Assembly (NCBI GenBank): GCA_020353535.1
Contig: CP070696.1
Coordinates: 4,482,007-4,546,006 of the forward strand
Origin: Spirochaetaceae bacterium
Lineage (GTDB): Bacteria > Spirochaetota > Spirochaetia > SZUA-6 > DRHE01
Direction: 5' to 3'
Length of the DNA: 64,000 nt
Below, piece by piece: positions 60,862-64,000 of the stretch; within the stretch, counting starts at the first letter, position 1; every line of letters begins with the position of its first letter. The notes beneath the pieces are model-generated. The model ran no database searches. It saw nothing but the letters and a program-made list of their open reading frames with translations, and was not told the DNA's origin. The position numbers were made by a program, and so were the translations under genes.

Positions 60862-61311
60862 ATGGAACGCTTTATTCTTTTCGGCGCTCTGCTCATTGGC
60901 GGATATTTTATTGTCTACTTGCTTCTCAAAGCGAAACTGAACAAATCCCTCGATCCCAAAGCAGTCCTGGAATCGATTCGAGAAGAGGTCGATCGGATTA
61001 TCGTTGAGCTGAACTCGACAACGGACAGAAATATTACCCTGCTGGAAGACAGAGTGCAAAACTTGAGTTCGCTCTTGGAACAGGCGGACAGGAAGATCGT
61101 TGTCTTGAAGCGAGAAATCGAAAAACACGAATTATCAGGCAAAGTGTATAGCGAGCTCGCGGAGAAGCGGAATCAGGAGCCGGTGGAGGAGGACCTGCAT
61201 ACTCGTGTTTTGCATCTGCACAAGCAGGGAATATCGGCCTCGGCAATTGCAAAACGGCTCGGCATTACTCTTGCCGAGATAGAATTGATAATCACCCTGG
61301 CAAAACGTTGA
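60862..61311 (+). CDS. membrane coiled-coil protein with HTH-like end (YlxL/SwrB-like)
   Basis: A 149-residue protein: membrane helix (residues 3-22, RFILFGALLIGGYFIVYLLL), a coiled coil (35-95), and a C-terminal helix-turn-helix-like part (VLHLHKQGISASAIAKRLGITLAEIELI). That architecture and position match YlxL/SwrB of Bacillus, which activates assembly of the flagellar export gate. Sequence is too divergent to name with certainty. Confidence 0.65.
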   Translation: MERFILFGALLIGGYFIVYLLLKAKLNKSLDPKAVLESIREEVDRIIVELNSTTDRNITLLEDRVQNLSSLLEQADRKIVVLKREIEKHELSGKVYSELAEKRNQEPVEEDLHTRVLHLHKQGISASAIAKRLGITLAEIELIITLAKR

Positions 61312-61327
61312 TTCGATAAGGAAGGCG

Positions 61328-61771
61328 ATGGCAGAAAAATTCATAGTATTTCGGGTAGGGGAGGGGCATTATTCGATTCCTCTCGAAGAGGTCTCTCAGA
61401 TCATTCGTTACGAGAATGTGACGGATGTCCCTACAGCGCCTCCTTTCGTCGATGGGGTGATCAACTTTGGGGGAGACGTAATCCCGGTGGTCAATCTGAG
61501 AACCAGATTCGATCTGGAACGTGCGAAATTTTCCCGCAAGAACAGGGTGATCATTGTTCAAAAACAGGATACCAGCTACGGCATTCTGGTTGACAGCGTA
61601 CGGGAGATCCTGGACCTCGATGTGGATAGCATCGCACAGGAAGCAGCATCCGTGTTTGGAATGAAAGCCGAGTTCGTGCGCGGGATAGCGAAAATCAGGA
61701 ACCACCTTCTCGTGTTTCTGGACATCTTCAAAGTTCTTTCAACCTCCCCCGAGGTGCCGATTAAGGAGTAG
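61328..61771 (+). CDS. cheW: chemotaxis coupling protein CheW
   Basis: A 147-residue CheW with VFRVGEGHYSIPLEEVSQII at the start, the fold core VPTAPPFVDGVINFGGDVIPVVNLRTRFDL, and TSYGILVDSVREILDL. It links receptors to CheA. Precedes cheA by eight bases. Confidence 0.95.
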   Translation: MAEKFIVFRVGEGHYSIPLEEVSQIIRYENVTDVPTAPPFVDGVINFGGDVIPVVNLRTRFDLERAKFSRKNRVIIVQKQDTSYGILVDSVREILDLDVDSIAQEAASVFGMKAEFVRGIAKIRNHLLVFLDIFKVLSTSPEVPIKE

Positions 61772-61779
61772 GGTGAGAG

Positions 61780-63807
61780 GTGTCGTTTTCCGGGCTGGAT
61801 GATAAAAAACTCCTGCGGGCATTTCTCGTAGAATCGGAAGAGCTGCTGGAAAAGCTCAATGACAATCTGCTGAGCTTGGAGAAGGACGCCAGCAACCCGG
61901 ATTCGATAAATGAGGTATTCCGCTTGACCCATTCCTTGAAATCCGAGTCCGCCCTGCTTGGATTTGTCCGCTTGAGTGAACTCGCTCACAGGCTCGAAGA
62001 TGTGTTCGACAGTATCCGCGCTCAGAACCTGGCCTTATCCAGACCACTCATGGACGCCATCTTCTCCGCCTCGGACCTGATCCACGAGATCATTTCTAGA
62101 ATCTCCATCGGACACGACGATACCGAGGTCGACACCCGTTTAGTGATTGAGGAGTTGAAACAGCTTGCGGGGCTTGCGCTTGCTTCCGAGAAGCCGGTTG
62201 AAACAGTCTCTGAAGTGGCTATAAGCGCCGAAGCAGGGGAATTGCCTCTGGGTAGTTTCCAGCGTGCCCAGGTTCTTGAAGCCCGAGATAGGGGAGAGAC
62301 GATCTACAAGCTGACAATCCCGGTCTCCGCAGAGGCGGAGCTCAAGTTTCCCAGAGCGTATTTAGTGTTCAACAATTTGGAAATGATCGCCAATGTCATT
62401 CAGACTTCGCCGGATATGGCCGTTTCCCAGGATGATCGCTTGTACGAGCGGCTGGTCGTGCTGCTGTCATCGCATTTGCCACCGGAGCAGCTTCTCAAGG
62501 CTTGTGCCGTAGATCTGATCGATGAGCCAGAGCTGGAAGTCTTGAAGCAGGGGAGAATCGATGAGTTGCTTAGCCGGCGCATCGAGGGTGAGCAGGTAAT
62601 CTCCGCAACCCCCCGTTCTGCTCGCATTGAAAGCTCATCCGTCCGTGTGGATACCGACAAATTAAATGAGATCTGGCAACTGGTCGGAGAACTCACCATC
62701 TACAAAGCCCAGCTTGCTCAGTTGCACGACCGCCTGGCCCGGCGCCGGGGCAACGAATCAGTAAAAAGTGAAGTCGAACGGGCTTCGGACTCCCTTGAAA
62801 GGATTACCGCGGAGATGCAGCAGGCGATCATGGGAACCAGGATGGTACCGATCGCTGTGCTGTTCAACAAGTTTCCCCGCTTGGTTCGGGACCTGTCCCG
62901 GAAACTGGGTAAAAATGTAGAACTGGAGATTCAGGGGAAGGAAACCGAAATCGACCGGACCATTGTCGAGGTGCTATCCGATCCTTTGACCCATATCATA
63001 CGCAACTCCCTGGACCACGGACTGGAACAACCGGAGGAGAGGCGAAAGGCAAATAAGCCTGATGTGGGCCGGATTGCGATAACCGCTCAGCAGCAGGGCG
63101 GAAAAATCGTCATCGAGATTGCCGATGACGGCCGGGGCTTGAATGTGGAGAAGATAAGGAAGAAGGCGGGGATTGGTTCGGAGATCAGTGATGAAGAAGC
63201 GATACAATACATCTTTTCCCCCGGATTCAGTACGAAGGAGGATGTGACGGATCTGTCCGGGCGAGGCGTGGGTATGGACGTGGTTGCCACCCGGATTCGA
63301 GAGGATTTGAAGGGTGAGGTGGAGGTACGCAGCGATCCCGGTGGGGGAACCCTGATACGGATCCTCCTGCCCCTGACCCTGACAATCCTCCACTCCCTGG
63401 TCATATCCTGTGCCGGCTATTACTACGCCGTTCCTGTTCAGGATATCAAGGAGACTGTAAAAATCAGCGAACAGGAAATCAGGATAAACGGGGAAAGTGA
63501 GCTATACTCTTTCAACAGCGAGGAGGTGCCGCTGCTCCGGCTTGACTCGATCCTTCTTGGTCCAGCAAATGAGAACAAATACACGGCTCAGGAGAACAAT
63601 GGCGTGGTGGTCCAGCAGAGAAGGGGAAAGGTCTGCCTGCTGGTGGATGAGTTGGTCGAGGAGGAAGACCTCGTAATCAAGCCCATCTCCGACCTGCTCA
63701 ATCACCGTCGTCTGTTCTCAGGTGTATCTGTGCTGGGGGACGGGAGGATCATTTTCATTCTTGACACGGCTAGAATCATCGACATTGTGGAGTTTGAGAG
63801 GATTTGA
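61780..63807 (+). CDS. cheA: chemotaxis histidine kinase CheA
   Basis: A 675-residue kinase. P1: phosphoacceptor His51 in FRLTHSLKSESALLGF. A P2-like linker follows. Dimer region: VDTDKLNEIWQLVGELTIYK. Catalytic domain: N box HIIRNSLDHGLEQPEERRKA, G1 IADDGRGLN, F and G2 box GFSTKEDVTDLSGRGVGMDVV. The C-terminal CheW-like P5 domain starts near residue 530 (SCAGYYYAVPVQDIKETVKI). GTG start. Its stop overlaps cheY. Confidence 0.96.
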   Translation: MSFSGLDDKKLLRAFLVESEELLEKLNDNLLSLEKDASNPDSINEVFRLTHSLKSESALLGFVRLSELAHRLEDVFDSIRAQNLALSRPLMDAIFSASDLIHEIISRISIGHDDTEVDTRLVIEELKQLAGLALASEKPVETVSEVAISAEAGELPLGSFQRAQVLEARDRGETIYKLTIPVSAEAELKFPRAYLVFNNLEMIANVIQTSPDMAVSQDDRLYERLVVLLSSHLPPEQLLKACAVDLIDEPELEVLKQGRIDELLSRRIEGEQVISATPRSARIESSSVRVDTDKLNEIWQLVGELTIYKAQLAQLHDRLARRRGNESVKSEVERASDSLERITAEMQQAIMGTRMVPIAVLFNKFPRLVRDLSRKLGKNVELEIQGKETEIDRTIVEVLSDPLTHIIRNSLDHGLEQPEERRKANKPDVGRIAITAQQQGGKIVIEIADDGRGLNVEKIRKKAGIGSEISDEEAIQYIFSPGFSTKEDVTDLSGRGVGMDVVATRIREDLKGEVEVRSDPGGGTLIRILLPLTLTILHSLVISCAGYYYAVPVQDIKETVKISEQEIRINGESELYSFNSEEVPLLRLDSILLGPANENKYTAQENNGVVVQQRRGKVCLLVDELVEEEDLVIKPISDLLNHRRLFSGVSVLGDGRIIFILDTARIIDIVEFERI

Positions 63808-64000
63808 TGGCGTTCAGAGTGCTGCTGGCCGACGATCTGTACTTCATGCGCATGGTGCAGAAGGAGGTACTGGAGGCGAAGGGGTTCGAGATCGTGGGAG
63901 AGGCTTCCACGGGAACCGAAGCGGTTGCCAGGTACGAAGAGTTGAATCCCGATATCGTGATTCTGGACATCACCATGCCGGAGATGAACGGTCTGGAAGC
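63807..64000 (+). CDS. cheY: chemotaxis response regulator CheY, partial (C-terminus beyond window)
   Basis: The first 64 residues of a receiver domain: RVLLADDLYFMRMVQKEVLE (acidic pocket Asp9, Asp10) and VILDITMPEMNGLEA with phosphoacceptor Asp54. The start overlaps the cheA stop (TGATGG). The window ends before the conserved Thr and Lys. It should bind FliM and FliY, whose binding peptides are upstream. Confidence 0.93.
   Translation, partial: MAFRVLLADDLYFMRMVQKEVLEAKGFEIVGEASTGTEAVARYEELNPDIVILDITMPEMNGLE

Noticed and set aside
1..64000. CRISPR arrays, rRNA, tRNA, insertion sequences, prophage
   Set aside because: Looked for direct repeats with regular spacers, conserved rRNA and tRNA sequence and transposase motifs; none were seen. 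The two tyrosine recombinases are of the housekeeping Xer type.

Overview
The window is a gene-dense chromosomal segment, moderately GC-rich, from a spirochaete, most likely a free-living member of the Spirochaetales. Four things point there. One contiguous flagellar operon contains flbB and flbD together with fliY. The hook protein carries a Lys165/Cys178 pair at the positions known for the spirochaete lysinoalanine cross-link. The division cluster is short and lacks ftsI and the mur ligases other than murF. The order ftsZ, xer, TPR gene, dprA, topA, xerC, hslVU, flgB is one I associate with Treponema-like genomes. I saw no rRNA, tRNA, CRISPR array or insertion sequence.

Positions 1-5.4 kb are accessory: a metallo-beta-lactamase-fold hydrolase cut by the window edge, a flavodoxin-fold protein, a CoA-binding protein, a phosphorylase-superfamily protein, an unusual lipoprotein, a stretch of gene fragments (one a partial copy of the CoA-binding gene), and a small ribbon-helix-helix protein coupled to a tandem universal stress protein. 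From 5.4 to 16.3 kb lie pcm, a DegT-family protein that has lost its PLP lysine, nadK, recN, a helical protein of unknown function, cdd (reverse), an anchored propeller-like protein, an M23 peptidase, a methyltransferase, and a DUF4912/GH57 pair. A reverse-strand DUF1820-STAS pair (16.3-17.0 kb) is divergent from the division cluster.

Positions 17.2-25.9 kb hold mraZ-rsmH-ftsL-murF-mraY-ftsW-ftsQ-ftsA-ftsZ, led by a sigma70-like promoter with two 10-bp MraZ-type boxes just after it. Positions 25.9-33.6 kb hold a Xer recombinase, a TPR lipoprotein, dprA, topA, a second Xer recombinase and hslVU, mostly with overlapping ends.

Positions 33.6-64 kb form one flagellar and chemotaxis operon: flgB-flgC-fliE-fliF-fliG-fliH-fliI-fliJ-flbB-fliK-flgD-flgE-flbD-motA-motB-fliL-fliM-fliY-fliO-fliP-fliQ-fliR-flhB-flhA-flhF-flhG-(membrane protein)-fliA-(Jag_N/DUF342)-two small proteins-cheW-cheA-cheY (cut by the window end). 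Together they encode rod, MS-ring, switch, export gate, hook, stator, placement GTPases, the flagellar sigma factor and the core chemotaxis relay. Flagellin genes are not in the window. Most junctions overlap or are only a few bases long. The few gaps above about 60 bases contain stem-loops, two of which share almost the same arm sequence, and one follows an internal promoter before fliO.

The most unusual observations are: a 24-bp unit repeated three times across the fliK stop codon, each copy ending in an in-frame stop; the catalytically dead-looking DegT protein; the recurrent stem-loops in the flagellar operon; and the decaying duplicated region at 3.7-4.3 kb. No stretch over 300 bases lacks an assigned feature; the 3680-4265 region is gene debris.
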